Shown piece after piece: positions 35,960 through 45,861 of a stretch of 64,000 nucleotides of DNA. The DNA is taken from the NCBI RefSeq assembly GCF_040151475.1, contig NZ_JBDKWG010000115.1, forward strand, positions 1 through 64,000, in the 5' to 3' direction. The notes under the pieces were generated by a model, which was given only the letters and a program-made list of their open reading frames with translations, had not been told where the DNA came from and searched no databases. Origin of the DNA: CAXBNB01 sp040151475. Lineage in GTDB: Bacteria > Bacteroidota > Bacteroidia > Cytophagales > Cyclobacteriaceae. Positions within the stretch are counted from its first letter, which is position 1; each line of letters starts with the position of its first letter. The position numbers and the translations under genes were made by a program.

Positions 35960-36652
35960 CTATTTTCCTTTTAATACTTTTCTGCTGTGACTTAAGCGCT
36001 CTATGGCGGTATAGTTGGCTAAAATCGCTACTATCAATATGGGGGTGGTGAGGATGGAAATGGTTTCAAACAACACCATGTCCAATGTTTCTGAATAGAA
36101 TTTATAGTCTCCACCAATTTTTCCTGATACCATACCGCATATAGTGGCTGATACACCAACTATTATTACTCTTTCCGGCCTTTGCATAATGCCCACACTA
36201 CAGTCAATACCCAGCCCTTCAGCACGGGCTCGGGTGTAGCTCACCATAACAGATCCTGTAAGCGCAAAAAACACAAACATAGAACTGAGAAAATAATGGT
36301 GGGAAATGAGAAAGTAAGAAACACCGAAGAACATGATAATTTCACTCCATCTATCCAGTACCGAGTCGTACAGAGCCCCGTAAGTGGATGACATTCCTGC
36401 TACTCTGGCCAGGCGACCATCTATCATGTCAAATAACCCGCCCAGCAAGATCAATGCGCCTGCCCATCCTACATAGCTGAGGTTTTCTCTGGGTGCAGTT
36501 TCAGCACCAACAATAAACACTATAGCCGCTCCTACATTTATTACCAAACCTATTGTAGTAATAGTGTTTGGTGAAATTTTTAATTTTACCAAAAGATTAA
36601 TCAGAGGATTAATCGCTTTGTAAACCAGGGGTTGACCGTATTTTTTAAGCAT
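35960..36652 (-). CDS. CDP-alcohol phosphatidyltransferase family protein
   Basis: About 230 aa with six membrane segments. The catalytic motif is complete: DMIDGRLARVAGMSSTYGALYDSVLDR near residues 81-107, fitting D-x2-DG-x2-AR-x8-G-x3-D-x3-D. It condenses a CDP-activated lipid with an alcohol to make a phospholipid or ceramide-phospho head group. The acceptor (inositol, glycerol phosphate, other) is not determined. An ATG at 36652 is preferred to a TTG seven codons upstream. Confidence 0.9.
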   Translation of the reverse strand: MLKKYGQPLVYKAINPLINLLVKLKISPNTITTIGLVINVGAAIVFIVGAETAPRENLSYVGWAGALILLGGLFDMIDGRLARVAGMSSTYGALYDSVLDRWSEIIMFFGVSYFLISHHYFLSSMFVFFALTGSVMVSYTRARAEGLGIDCSVGIMQRPERVIIVGVSATICGMVSGKIGGDYKFYSETLDMVLFETISILTTPILIVAILANYTAIERLSHSRKVLKGK

Positions 36653-36693
36653 AATGGCTGTATAGTCGGGCAAAATTAATACTTTTTAACAAA

Positions 36694-39264
36694 CTAAAAT
36701 TCAATCTTAAATCTTCCACGGATATTGTATCCTGAAGCTATCCCAGGTTGATCTAGTTGTGTCCAACGTTTTACTAAATCTACCCGAAATATTTTAAATA
36801 TATTTCCTATTCCAATACTCGTTTCTAGATAGTGATCCAAAGCTGAAGTAACGGGATTTCCATCAGGATCAACCGGATAACCTGGGAGTATATCCGGGTG
36901 TAAGTCAGGGTTGTTCAAATCACTTACATCTCCAATTAGTCCTTTGAAAGTTATAATGGACCTCCATTTCAATTTTTTGATAACAGGAATTTTGTTCAGA
37001 ATGTATCCATTGAAATAATGAGCATATTGTAAGCTTACAAACCTGTCACTGGTAAACTCCAAAAAGTTCATCAGGTTGTATGATCGTATTTGATAAGAAT
37101 ATGTCTGGTTGGCACGTGGTACATTTAGCAAAGCATACGGCACTTGTCCCCAAATTTTATTTCCTTCCACTTCAGTGTCAAAATATCCGAATGGAGGAAC
37201 ATAAGTACGTTTGAATATTCCCAAGGAAAACTTGTCATAAGAATACGGGCTGTCAAATACGTTTTCGAATCCCTTATCGTATTTAAAAGTGAATATTGGA
37301 TACTTGTTGTAAATAGGTACTCTAAACTGTATCCCTTCATAATATTGCTCATTTGGCGCTATTCTTAAGGTCAGGTTTACTTCTGATGTTTTTAGTACCT
37401 GAGCATCTCTTTCTTCTTTTGAAATAAAATCAAACTCGTCATCAATATTTCTTACCCCGGGTGCAAAACTTAAGATTCCACCTGGACGCATATCAAGCTT
37501 TTTTATGCCAACAGTATAAGAAATGCCATTTTTGAGTTCTTTCATGTACTCAAATTGTATTTTCTTATTGTAAATCTGTTTGTTGTTGACCCCCCGCTTA
37601 AATGAGAGTAAAAAGTTATCTTCCTGAACGAACATTAATTCTTCCCCCGGATTTCTGATTTCATCCTGATAGGTCAGTTTAAAAGCATCAAGCGGATTTT
37701 TATTTCTGAAGTATAAAAATTCGGTGGAGTATTTCCATTCTTCATCCTTAAAACCATAAGCTCCGTAGGCTTTGATCTGAAATTTCTCACTGAAATTATT
37801 GTTGGTTTGTCCTCCAATCCTTGCTCTGAATCCTTCTACGTTGTTCCAGCTATAAAAGGTATTCACCGGCCCTACTGATATTGGTCCAAAGTCTTTGTAT
37901 CCGACTGCCACCAGAAATAGGATGTCCATCATTCGTTTAAAGGCGGGAAGTTCTTTTACTTCTTCCACCATTTCATAAACGCCTTTTTCTGATTTGGACA
38001 ATTCCATGTGCCTGGCTTCTTCCCAGAATTGATCGTCTTTTTTGCGGACATCAGGTTCCTCTATAATGTTTTGAAGATCGGCATAAATACTGTCTTCACG
38101 AGGCTGGTTATAGACTCTGTCTTTGAACGAAACAGTTCTTTTGCCATACATATCCAGTTTGCCCGGGATATCAAAATCAATACTGATTTTATCTACTTTG
38201 ATGATATAAGAGCCGGCTTCTGTTTTTTCAAACTCCTGATCGATGAACAGGTCGTTTACATAGTTCAAATTAATTTTATGAGATATTCTCATCGACACTT
38301 TTCGTACCGCATAAGCAGAATCGGTCGTAATGAACAGGTTTCCTACAAAAGCAAGGTTGTTTTCATTTCTGGGTTGGAAAGCCAATTTGTATAATTTCTC
38401 TCCATCTATATCCAGAGTATCGGCTATGTAGTATTTGTATGTTACTGGTGCTAATCCTGAGATTGGGCTGACAAATTTTTGGGTCAGCACATTGATATTG
38501 TTGTCATAGATATCTACTTCCTGATACATCTTATCAATCAGCATGGAGATTCCCTGATTGTTCAGGTAGTCATGAAAACCTGTCATTTTCTGACCTTTTC
38601 GATATTCTATTTCTTTTTGAGGAGACTTTCTATAGTAAACTTTCGAACTGGTTTCTCTAATGAATATTGGAAGGTATGTTTTTCCATTCACTTCAGAGGT
38701 ATCTACATAATCGAATACCAACTGAAAATTCTTCATGATTTTCTTTTGTCTGAATTTTTCAGTGATATTGTTAAAATCAAACTCTACTTTTTCATACTTG
38801 TCATACTCTAAAAAGTCAAGGTTTTCAGTCCTGTTTTCCTCTCTGTGCTCTATTACTTTTTTCATTAAAGCGACAGCCGGGTTGCCTTTGTTTCTATACC
38901 TGAGTTTTGTTCCCTCTACCACTACATCTTCCAGTTCCATACTGGTTTCTTTCAATTTGAAAGTTAGTCTGTGAGATTCCCCAACTGTGATGGCTATAAT
39001 CTGAGGCTCATACCCTATGAAAGAAGCTTTTAGGTTTGATGTTGCATTTTCCGTTTCAATGTAAAATTTACCTTCACTGCTTGATACAGTTCCTAGTGTA
39101 GTTCCCGCAAATGAAATGTTAACAAAAGGAAGAGGTTCCCCTGTGTCAGCGTCTTCTACTGTTCCCCAGATACGAGTTATACTCTGGGCGTGTACTAATA
39201 AGGAAGTTTGGAATAGTAATAATGTTGATAGCAGTAAGAATTTAAGGTGTTTTTGAATTATCAT
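36694..39264 (-). CDS. DUF5686 outer-membrane protein with carboxypeptidase-like regulatory domain
   Basis: An 856-aa outer-membrane protein. A signal peptide (about 1-27) is followed by a CarboxypepD_reg-like beta-sandwich (GTVEDADTGEPLPFVNISFAGTTLGTVSSSEGKF), as in SusC-like proteins. A long DUF5686 region follows, with many alternating aromatic beta-strands, ending FKIEF with the C-terminal Phe of a barrel. There is no SusD partner and no TonB box plug domain. Its role is unknown; it is preceded by a 377-bp intergenic region. Confidence 0.85.
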   Translation of the reverse strand: MIIQKHLKFLLLSTLLLFQTSLLVHAQSITRIWGTVEDADTGEPLPFVNISFAGTTLGTVSSSEGKFYIETENATSNLKASFIGYEPQIIAITVGESHRLTFKLKETSMELEDVVVEGTKLRYRNKGNPAVALMKKVIEHREENRTENLDFLEYDKYEKVEFDFNNITEKFRQKKIMKNFQLVFDYVDTSEVNGKTYLPIFIRETSSKVYYRKSPQKEIEYRKGQKMTGFHDYLNNQGISMLIDKMYQEVDIYDNNINVLTQKFVSPISGLAPVTYKYYIADTLDIDGEKLYKLAFQPRNENNLAFVGNLFITTDSAYAVRKVSMRISHKINLNYVNDLFIDQEFEKTEAGSYIIKVDKISIDFDIPGKLDMYGKRTVSFKDRVYNQPREDSIYADLQNIIEEPDVRKKDDQFWEEARHMELSKSEKGVYEMVEEVKELPAFKRMMDILFLVAVGYKDFGPISVGPVNTFYSWNNVEGFRARIGGQTNNNFSEKFQIKAYGAYGFKDEEWKYSTEFLYFRNKNPLDAFKLTYQDEIRNPGEELMFVQEDNFLLSFKRGVNNKQIYNKKIQFEYMKELKNGISYTVGIKKLDMRPGGILSFAPGVRNIDDEFDFISKEERDAQVLKTSEVNLTLRIAPNEQYYEGIQFRVPIYNKYPIFTFKYDKGFENVFDSPYSYDKFSLGIFKRTYVPPFGYFDTEVEGNKIWGQVPYALLNVPRANQTYSYQIRSYNLMNFLEFTSDRFVSLQYAHYFNGYILNKIPVIKKLKWRSIITFKGLIGDVSDLNNPDLHPDILPGYPVDPDGNPVTSALDHYLETSIGIGNIFKIFRVDLVKRWTQLDQPGIASGYNIRGRFKIEF

Positions 39265-39641
39265 TTTATGATTAGAGGTCTAATAAAGGAGTTGTTTGTA
39301 TTGGTTTTCGGTAGTTAGTGATAAAATAATGGTTTGGTTAAATGTCAATTATCATTGATATATCCCCCAACCCATTTTAAATTAATTCTATATTATAAAC
39401 TGTTTAATACTCATTTTTGAGATTGATGTTTCTAAAATTGCAATTATTTAAGAAAATAATATTGTAAACCTCTCATAAACAGCCTTCTGTGTATTTAATT
39501 TCTGTCAGAAATCAAATAAAGCGCAAAATTAAAGTATTTGTTACTTTAATGAAAACATGGCTCAAAAATTTGACTTTACAGATTTCATCAATTCTGTAAA
39601 GTCAAATTGAAAGAAAAGTACTGGAAAGGTTCTATGTTTGA
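39265..39641. other. Intergenic region upstream of the DUF5686 gene
   Basis: About 377 AT-rich bases. They contain the promoter region of the DUF5686 gene and, at 39567-39608, the terminator of the flotillin operon. I see no other coding or structural element. Confidence 0.5.
39567..39608 (-). terminator. Intrinsic terminator of the PspA/flotillin operon
   Basis: A perfect 16-bp stem (39567-39582 with 39593-39608) has a 10-nt loop and is followed on the minus strand by a T-run. It lies 34 bp past the flotillin stop codon. Confidence 0.9.
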
Positions 39642-41270
39642 TTATTTCAGTGCTTTCTTTGGAATAGCTCTTTTACGTGGAGGTGTTCTACTTGTTTTTG
39701 TTTCCGGATCATTGGTTTCTTTGATCTCTTCTGCTTCGGGTAGTTCAATTTCCCCATCTACATTCATACTGCCTAAATAGTCTGGCAAATCAATTCCAAC
39801 TTGCTTAGCCAGGTCATGAATTGGTGGCAGTGCGCTGATATAATTTCGGATAAAAGAGGAAGTGGCATTTTGACCGTTTGCATTGCCGTTGGAACCGGAA
39901 TCCCAAACTGTTATTTTATCTATTTTCAAATTGGCAAGGGCTTCTGTTTGTCTGCTTACCAATGTATCTAATTGTTCTAATAGCAGCAGTGTTGAAGCTG
40001 CTTTGCTATCTCCTCCACAAGCTTCAATTATTTCTTTATATCCATTGGCTTTGGCATTCAACAACTCTTGCATACCCTTGGCTTCTGCTTGATACTTCAA
40101 CAGTGTAGAGTCAGCTTCTCCGCGGGCAATGTTGATCAATTGTTGGGCTTTGGCTTCTGCATCGATAGTTGTCTTTTTCTTTTCTATTTCATTTCTGACC
40201 ACTTCTTCCTTTTCAAGTCGGATTTGTTCGGAAATTTTTTCTGCCTCTAAAATTTCTTTCATTGCATGCGCACGAGCCACCTCGCTACGTTGCTGAGCTT
40301 CTGCCATGCGTTCAGCAAGTTCAGCATTTGACAATGCTTCTTTGGCTTTTGAATGGTTTTCTCCGGAAATGGCCTCTGCTTCCAATGTAGCCACTTTTAT
40401 CCTTTGTTCAGTGTCAGCTTCTTTTCTTCCCTCTGTTGCACGAGCGTTTTCCAAAGCAATTTGCACCTCCCTTTCCCTTCCGGCTTTTGCTTCTCCCAGA
40501 CTTGCTTCGGTTTCAAAGTTGGCGATTGCAACTCTTTTTCTGGCTTCAGCTTCCTTCACACCTTCTTCGTTTTGTGCCAACTCTTTTGCTACATTAACAT
40601 CTTTTTCGCGCATAGCCCTGGCTTCTCCGGTAGCACCGGAAGCATCTTGATCTGCCACTTCTACTTTTGCTTTGTTGATAGCTTCTGCTGCTGCTTTTTT
40701 ACCAATCGCTTCTATGTAGCCGGATTCATCAGTTATGTCCTTGATGTTTACATTGATGAGTTCGAGTCCAACTTTATTTAGTTCAGAAGCGACATGTTTG
40801 TTGATCAGTTGCAGAAACTGTTCCCTGTCCTTATTGATTTCTTCAATAGACAATGTTGCTATGACAAGCCTCAACTGGCCAATGATGATATCTGTAGCCT
40901 GAGTCTCTATTTCATCTTGGCTTAAGCCAAGTAACCTTTCAGCTGCGTTGAGCATGATTCCTTCCGCAGTGGAAATACCAACTGTGAAAGTACTTGGAGT
41001 ATTGATTCGAATGTTTTGTTTGGATAATGCTCCTTTAAGATCTATGTCAATAGGAATTGGTTTCAAATCCAGGAATTCGTACTCTTGAATAATAGGCAGG
41101 ATAAATGCTCCGCCTCCATGAATACATTTGGCGCTTTCTGATCCTCCGACTTTCCCATAAACTACCAATATTTTATTTGATGGGCACCTCTTATATCTGG
41201 CGATAAAGAGCAATATCAAAAAGATAAATACTACGGAAACTATTCCGAAGACACTAAATAAAAACTCCAT
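39642..41270 (-). CDS. Flotillin-like SPFH protein
   Basis: A 542-aa protein with an N-terminal membrane segment (about 5-24). The SPFH/band-7 domain is at about 25-200 (FTVGISTAEGIMLNAAERLLG, KVGLELINVNIKDITDESGYIEAIGKK). A long Ala/Glu/Arg-rich coiled-coil follows (about 200-420), then a C-terminal region ending in a basic tail. This layout is flotillin (FloT/YuaG or YqiK type). Such proteins scaffold membrane domains together with an NfeD partner, here the preceding gene (1-bp gap). It is the last gene of the stress operon. Confidence 0.93.
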   Translation of the reverse strand: MEFLFSVFGIVSVVFIFLILLFIARYKRCPSNKILVVYGKVGGSESAKCIHGGGAFILPIIQEYEFLDLKPIPIDIDLKGALSKQNIRINTPSTFTVGISTAEGIMLNAAERLLGLSQDEIETQATDIIIGQLRLVIATLSIEEINKDREQFLQLINKHVASELNKVGLELINVNIKDITDESGYIEAIGKKAAAEAINKAKVEVADQDASGATGEARAMREKDVNVAKELAQNEEGVKEAEARKRVAIANFETEASLGEAKAGREREVQIALENARATEGRKEADTEQRIKVATLEAEAISGENHSKAKEALSNAELAERMAEAQQRSEVARAHAMKEILEAEKISEQIRLEKEEVVRNEIEKKKTTIDAEAKAQQLINIARGEADSTLLKYQAEAKGMQELLNAKANGYKEIIEACGGDSKAASTLLLLEQLDTLVSRQTEALANLKIDKITVWDSGSNGNANGQNATSSFIRNYISALPPIHDLAKQVGIDLPDYLGSMNVDGEIELPEAEEIKETNDPETKTSRTPPRKRAIPKKALK

Positions 41271-41271
41271 T

Positions 41272-41793
41272 TCAATTGTGTTTATAAGGTTCTACATATA
41301 GTACATTTTCCTTCACGTCGTATATGATTATTTCCGTTCCGGTTTCAATTTTTTCTTGATTTGTTTTGGCATGAAAAGTTTTCAATCTACCCTGAATGAT
41401 GACCTGCACTTGTCCTGACCCCTCTCCTTTGGCTGGAATACCTAAGTACACTTTGCCTGTTTTTCCAATTGCATTATTAATATCAATATTTCCTTTTTCT
41501 TCCCATCCTTTAAGTTTTTTTAGAAAAAAGATGCTTCCAACAAGAGCAACAAGACCCATCATTATGGAACTTATGAGCACTTGTAAATCGGACATGGAAG
41601 TCATATTATGAGCAAGAAATCCTGTCCAACTTCCAACACAAATGAAGGCTATGATTGAGCTGAATGAAAAATGATCGCCTAAAAAATCAATGTCTATGCT
41701 GTCTATATCCATTCCGAGTAAATTGAGCAGTACGAAGACTCCCAAAAAACCACTCGAATAGATGGCAATGTTCCAATATATTTCTACACTCAT
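41272..41793 (-). CDS. NfeD-like membrane protein (flotillin partner)
   Basis: A 173-aa protein with transmembrane segments at about 8-26, 46-64 and 70-93. It ends in an OB-fold-like domain (GKTGKVYLGIPAKGEGSGQVQVIIQGRLKTFHAKT... IIIYDVKENVLYVEPY). The layout is that of short NfeD/YuaF/YqiJ-type proteins, which occur next to flotillin genes. It is probably cotranslated with the flotillin, 1 bp away. Confidence 0.85.
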   Translation of the reverse strand: MSVEIYWNIAIYSSGFLGVFVLLNLLGMDIDSIDIDFLGDHFSFSSIIAFICVGSWTGFLAHNMTSMSDLQVLISSIMMGLVALVGSIFFLKKLKGWEEKGNIDINNAIGKTGKVYLGIPAKGEGSGQVQVIIQGRLKTFHAKTNQEKIETGTEIIIYDVKENVLYVEPYKHN

Positions 41794-41857
41794 AGTTGTT
41801 GTATTTAGGTATAAAGTGTTATTTCATCTTACAATTCAACTCATATTTTTTAAAGCA

Positions 41858-43405
41858 TCAATACACATCCCATTTCCCATCGAGGTAATATTTATACAAA
41901 ATCGGGTTATGGATTTTGTTTATTTCTATATTCAATGTGTCATTTTCAAACAACTCTTTGCCAAAAGAAGTAATCAATGTCATCGCATCATGATTGATCC
42001 ATCGGGTTTGAATTTTTGGATTTTCAAAATCAAGAGCCTGCAAAGCAGCAACTAGCTGTTCAGGACTGCTGTCTTTCCCCCCCAATACCCACCCCCATTC
42101 TCCTAATGTCATCACCTGATTGTGAAGCGGAACGGTGGTAAATCCGGCAGTTTTCATGGTTTTGTCAATGCAATTAAAGGCTCTGGCGGCATAGTAGGGA
42201 CTACCAGCCTGAGTGATTACCAATCCATACGGCCTAAGTCTTTTGTAGCATAGCTTGTAAAATTCGTAAGAATACAACCTGCCGATTTCTACGGTTTTAG
42301 GATCTGGTAAGTCTATGATAATCACATCATAATAGCTGTTGTGGTCTTCCAGAAAATTATAGCCATCTTCATTGATGATGGTCAGCTTTTCGTGGTTCAT
42401 AGAGTTTTGATTCATCTCTACCAGCAAGTCATTTTGCTGGCCAAGTGTAGTCATGGCTGGATCAAGATCAACTAATGTAATGTTTTGTACAGATTCATAC
42501 TTCAAAATTTCCCTGACGGCACCTCCGTCACCACCACCCATCACGAGTATATCGGCAGGCATTTTCGAAAGTCTCATAGCGGGATGCACTAAAGGTTCAT
42601 GGTACATCACCTCGTCTATAGAACTCAACTGTTGGTTTCCGTTTATAAACAACCAAAAGTCCTCTTTTGATTGAGTTATGATTATTTTTTGGTATTTACT
42701 TTGTTGTTCAAAAACGACCTTGTCTTTATATCGTCTTTCTTCCCCATAGCTGATAATGGGTTCTGCAAACAGATATCCTGAAATCAATAGAAGAAACACA
42801 CATAAGGACAATATATTGATCTTGACAATTTGCCTTTCTCCGAGTGCGGACTTTAGCATAAAATAGAGCCCAATCGCTACCGAAAAATTGATGCTACCTA
42901 AGATGATGGGCGTATAGGTCAAGCCTAAATATGGCAAACCGATAAAGGCAAAAAAAACTCCTCCTACCAGACTTCCATAGTAGTCGTTTTCCATTACAGA
43001 GGAGACATTTACATGTAGTTTTTCAAATTGATCATTTAGCCTGATTACAATGGGGATTTCCATGCCAATGAGCAGGCCTACAATGATACTGAGGGAATAG
43101 ATAATTAAATAGGAATTACCATAATAGGCTGAAGCAGAATAGGTGATAACCGAAACATAGGCTGTTAGCACTGAAAGTGTAAATTCTATTAAAATAAATC
43201 TCTGTAGGAGGTTTTTTGAAAAATACTTACTAATACGGCTACCAAGACCCATTGAAAACAACATGATAGACACGATCATGGTCCACTGGAAGACTGAGTC
43301 TCCCAAAAAGTAAGTGGCAAGAGTAGAGAGTACATATTCTGCTACAATTCCAGACAAGCCTGTGGCAAACAGAGCAAGCTTTAGTATGTTGGATTGTAGT
43401 TTCAT
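41858..43405 (-). CDS. Membrane-embedded spermidine synthase-like aminopropyltransferase
   Basis: A 515-aa fusion. The N-terminal half (about 1-210) has roughly seven transmembrane segments. The C-terminal half is an SAM-type aminopropyltransferase domain with ILVMGGGDGGAVREIL near residue 280 and VDLDPAM near 308. The catalytic loop is IIIDLPDPKTVEIGRLYS near 355, equivalent to the DSSDP loop. It would make or modify a polyamine, probably near the membrane. It is encoded in a PspA/DUF350 operon where polyamine enzymes are a recurring component. Confidence 0.9.
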   Translation of the reverse strand: MKLQSNILKLALFATGLSGIVAEYVLSTLATYFLGDSVFQWTMIVSIMLFSMGLGSRISKYFSKNLLQRFILIEFTLSVLTAYVSVITYSASAYYGNSYLIIYSLSIIVGLLIGMEIPIVIRLNDQFEKLHVNVSSVMENDYYGSLVGGVFFAFIGLPYLGLTYTPIILGSINFSVAIGLYFMLKSALGERQIVKINILSLCVFLLLISGYLFAEPIISYGEERRYKDKVVFEQQSKYQKIIITQSKEDFWLFINGNQQLSSIDEVMYHEPLVHPAMRLSKMPADILVMGGGDGGAVREILKYESVQNITLVDLDPAMTTLGQQNDLLVEMNQNSMNHEKLTIINEDGYNFLEDHNSYYDVIIIDLPDPKTVEIGRLYSYEFYKLCYKRLRPYGLVITQAGSPYYAARAFNCIDKTMKTAGFTTVPLHNQVMTLGEWGWVLGGKDSSPEQLVAALQALDFENPKIQTRWINHDAMTLITSFGKELFENDTLNIEINKIHNPILYKYYLDGKWDVY

Positions 43406-43524
43406 GTATAGTCAATTAACAATTACTCATGTGCAATCGGCATTATTTCACTCTAACACTATTTTTCCTTTTTATAGAAAAAGGATACGCCTAAAAATCT
43501 AAAGTAAACTGGGGCTTTTGAAAA

Positions 43525-44388
43525 CTATAGCGACCAACTGATCAATACAGAGCCACCTATATAAGCAAATGCTTCTACCAAAGCAGCACCGCAGTTGGGG
43601 TGCTGCTGATTCACAATTTCATCTGTCAAGTTTTGACCCGGCAAAAGAATTTTATCAGTCAGGAATCTCACTATAGGTAAAAATACCAGTCCGATTCCCA
43701 CATCCACTCCTACATCGGTAAGGGTAATTGTCCAACTTTCAAAGTCGTGCATCAGGGCAAAACGGATCAGATTGGCTATGGCAATAATCGCTCCTGCAAA
43801 TCCAATTCCTACAGCAATATTTCCCTTTTCGATATGATCATGAATGTCATAAGGAGTGATTAGATTATATACCAGAGAAGTAACAAACATCAAGGCTTGT
43901 CCTAAAGCCCAATATAAAAGTGCTGTGATAATTGGCCCTCCCGCTCCATGCCCTTCGCCATGAATAGCTCCCAGGATAATTAATCCTGTGGAAACAGCCA
44001 TAGCACCTTCTACTATTCCTGTACCAGTATTTTTTTGATCAACAATTTCTTTTTTTACATTAAACTTATTCAGGATTACTTTATCGTTGATAATGATGGA
44101 AAGATTGAGAAGAATGATAGAAAGCCCTCCGTAAATGCCTATGTCCATCAGGTCGTTTATCAGTCCGTCGGACTCTCCCAATAGGGCACTGCCAATTGCC
44201 AGTAGCAATCCTATAAAGTACCCAACATAGGCTACAGAAAAAGCGAAATTGTCATTTTCAACCAATTCATAATTAACCTTTATACCCGGGTGAAAAAGTT
44301 GATAGGTTACTTTTCCTACAAAAAATAAAAAGAAAGAAACAGCCAGGTATATGATGGTTGTCAATATGCCGTCTAAGATTGGTAACAT
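43525..44388 (-). CDS. DUF350 membrane protein with two tandem DUF350 units
   Basis: A 287-aa membrane protein with about eight helices. The sequence falls into two DUF350 repeats: the first ends near NTGTGIVEGAMAVSTGLIILGAI (about 116-139), and the second ends with HPNCGAALVEAFAYIGGSVLISWSL. Single DUF350 proteins (E. coli YjfL) have four helices, so this is a fused dimer. DUF350 genes are commonly found with PspA and polyamine genes; the activity is unknown. Confidence 0.88.
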   Translation of the reverse strand: MLPILDGILTTIIYLAVSFFLFFVGKVTYQLFHPGIKVNYELVENDNFAFSVAYVGYFIGLLLAIGSALLGESDGLINDLMDIGIYGGLSIILLNLSIIINDKVILNKFNVKKEIVDQKNTGTGIVEGAMAVSTGLIILGAIHGEGHGAGGPIITALLYWALGQALMFVTSLVYNLITPYDIHDHIEKGNIAVGIGFAGAIIAIANLIRFALMHDFESWTITLTDVGVDVGIGLVFLPIVRFLTDKILLPGQNLTDEIVNQQHPNCGAALVEAFAYIGGSVLISWSL

Positions 44389-44435
44389 GGTTATGAAGGT
44401 TTATGGTTTATGGTCATTTTTTTGAAATAAGAAGG

Positions 44436-45161
44436 TTATTTTCCAAAGCCCCCTCCTCTAGAGCGAGATGTAGAGCTACTATATCTCGATCCTGATCTTG
44501 AGGTTCTGCCTGCCACTCTTTGTTTGAAGCTGGAATTGTTTCTGCTCCACGAAGAATTAGGTCGGGAGCTACTGGTATAGCTGCTATTGGTTCCGTAGTA
44601 TGACCTGCCTCCTGTGGTAGGGCCGTAGTAAGAACGTCCGGTTCCGTAATAGTTGCCACGATAGTCGTTGTAATAAGATCTACTGACAGGATAGGTAGCC
44701 ATACGAAACATGCTGCTCATAAAAGCGTATTGCCCGTAAAAAGCCCAAAAACTACCGCCATTTCTGTTTTCCCATTGCCCGTATTTTGGGTTGCCTACAT
44801 AGTTGTTGTAGCCTGGGGGGCTGGCGGATTTGTGCAGTTTGCCATCTTCACCACGTGAAGCTATTTCCATTCCCATATCATCAACATGTTGGTTGAAAAA
44901 AAGCTCATCCACTTCATACCATCCTGAAATATATTCCTCTGGCTTGCCTTCTTCCCTTTCCTCAATTATTTTATATTGGTGTTTATAGGTTTCGAAAAAG
45001 CTACCTTCAACATCCATGTCATTGAGGACTATGGAAAATACCCGATCAGCGGGCATATCCTTAATAAGGAGATCAACGGGGTTTTTCTGGAATTTTTTTC
45101 CGCCACATCCATAGAGCAGGGCTAAAATCATCAGAATGATTATGCTTTTGTAAGCTTTCAT
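44436..45161 (-). CDS. DUF1190-like Ser/Gly/Arg/Tyr-rich lipoprotein
   Basis: A 241-aa protein with a lipoprotein signal peptide (IILMILALLYGC, Cys19). A globular part (about 25-140) has SGWYEVDELFFN. A C-terminal low-complexity part is rich in Tyr, Ser, Gly and Arg and ends SRSRGGGFGK. This ending and its place after a DUF350/PspA-type gene set resemble DUF1190 proteins (E. coli YjfM/YgiB). The function is unknown, probably at the envelope. Confidence 0.72.
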   Translation of the reverse strand: MKAYKSIIILMILALLYGCGGKKFQKNPVDLLIKDMPADRVFSIVLNDMDVEGSFFETYKHQYKIIEEREEGKPEEYISGWYEVDELFFNQHVDDMGMEIASRGEDGKLHKSASPPGYNNYVGNPKYGQWENRNGGSFWAFYGQYAFMSSMFRMATYPVSRSYYNDYRGNYYGTGRSYYGPTTGGRSYYGTNSSYTSSSRPNSSWSRNNSSFKQRVAGRTSRSGSRYSSSTSRSRGGGFGK

Positions 45162-45291
45162 TGTATCTGTTTACTTTGAATTTAAACTTCAGTTTTTTAT
45201 TTTTTACTAATTTAACCTTTTGCCTATAAGGAGCAAAGTCATTTATTTTTTACCCTATAAAAAGTGAAAAAACCAGGCATAAGAGAGTTTA

Positions 45292-45861
45292 TTATTTTCC
45301 TGACGGAATGATGTTTGAAATCTCATATTCCTTGATCACTTTTCCTGCTGATGCGTCAAATTCCCGCTCTCCCCATTGAGTAATGCTAATAATGAGAGTT
45401 TCCTCATCATTGTAATATTCCCAGCAAACAAGCTCCTCCCAGTCGTCAGTTCCTTTGGTTTTATCATTAAAATAGCCCGCAACATCTGTATCCAGGTAGT
45501 ACTGTATTCCGTCAAGTTCCAGTTTCTTTGGAGGTCGTTCCTTTTTAATGGTTTTGTCGATAATGTCTTCATCCAGTTTCCTCATCTTGATGTTTTTACT
45601 CACAGTAAGGAACAACTCTCCCTGATCTTCCACACTTAGATAAAGCACTTCGTCACCAGAGTCAATCATGTATTCTTTCGAGAAGTTGTTATTTCCCCAG
45701 TCATATTCATATACCTCCTTCACCTGCCATGATTTCATGTCATAATCCAGAATGAACCCTTGATCTAAGTCTTTGACAGACATATTGGTAATGTCATACT
45801 CAGGTTCTTTTTCTTTTTTCTTTAAAAAATCAAATACTCCCATAATAATAATTCCATTCAC
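45292..45861 (-). CDS. DUF4178 protein
   Basis: About 183-189 aa, cytoplasmic. It has the beta-rich DUF4178 pattern: VKDLDQGFILDYDMKSWQVKEVYEYDWG, DEVLYLSVED and LVCWEYYNDEETLIISITQWGEREFDASAG. The family is associated with PspA, DUF350 and spermidine-synthase genes in other bacteria. The GTG at 45861 overlaps the stop of the small membrane gene (GTGA); ATG at 45843 is an alternative. It is the likely cytoplasmic component of the operon. Confidence 0.85.
   Translation of the reverse strand: MNGIIIMGVFDFLKKKEKEPEYDITNMSVKDLDQGFILDYDMKSWQVKEVYEYDWGNNNFSKEYMIDSGDEVLYLSVEDQGELFLTVSKNIKMRKLDEDIIDKTIKKERPPKKLELDGIQYYLDTDVAGYFNDKTKGTDDWEELVCWEYYNDEETLIISITQWGEREFDASAGKVIKEYEISNIIPSGK

Noticed and set aside
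40306..40781. Plus-strand frames of 114 and 142 codons opposite the flotillin coiled-coil
   Set aside because: The Ala/Glu-rich repeat of flotillin produces long antisense frames rich in Ser, Phe and Cys; these are shadows.
44414..44659. 81-codon frame overlapping the end of the DUF1190-like lipoprotein
   Set aside because: It is an alternative frame of the Ser/Gly/Arg-rich low-complexity tail; the lipoprotein frame has the signal peptide and the typical C-terminus.
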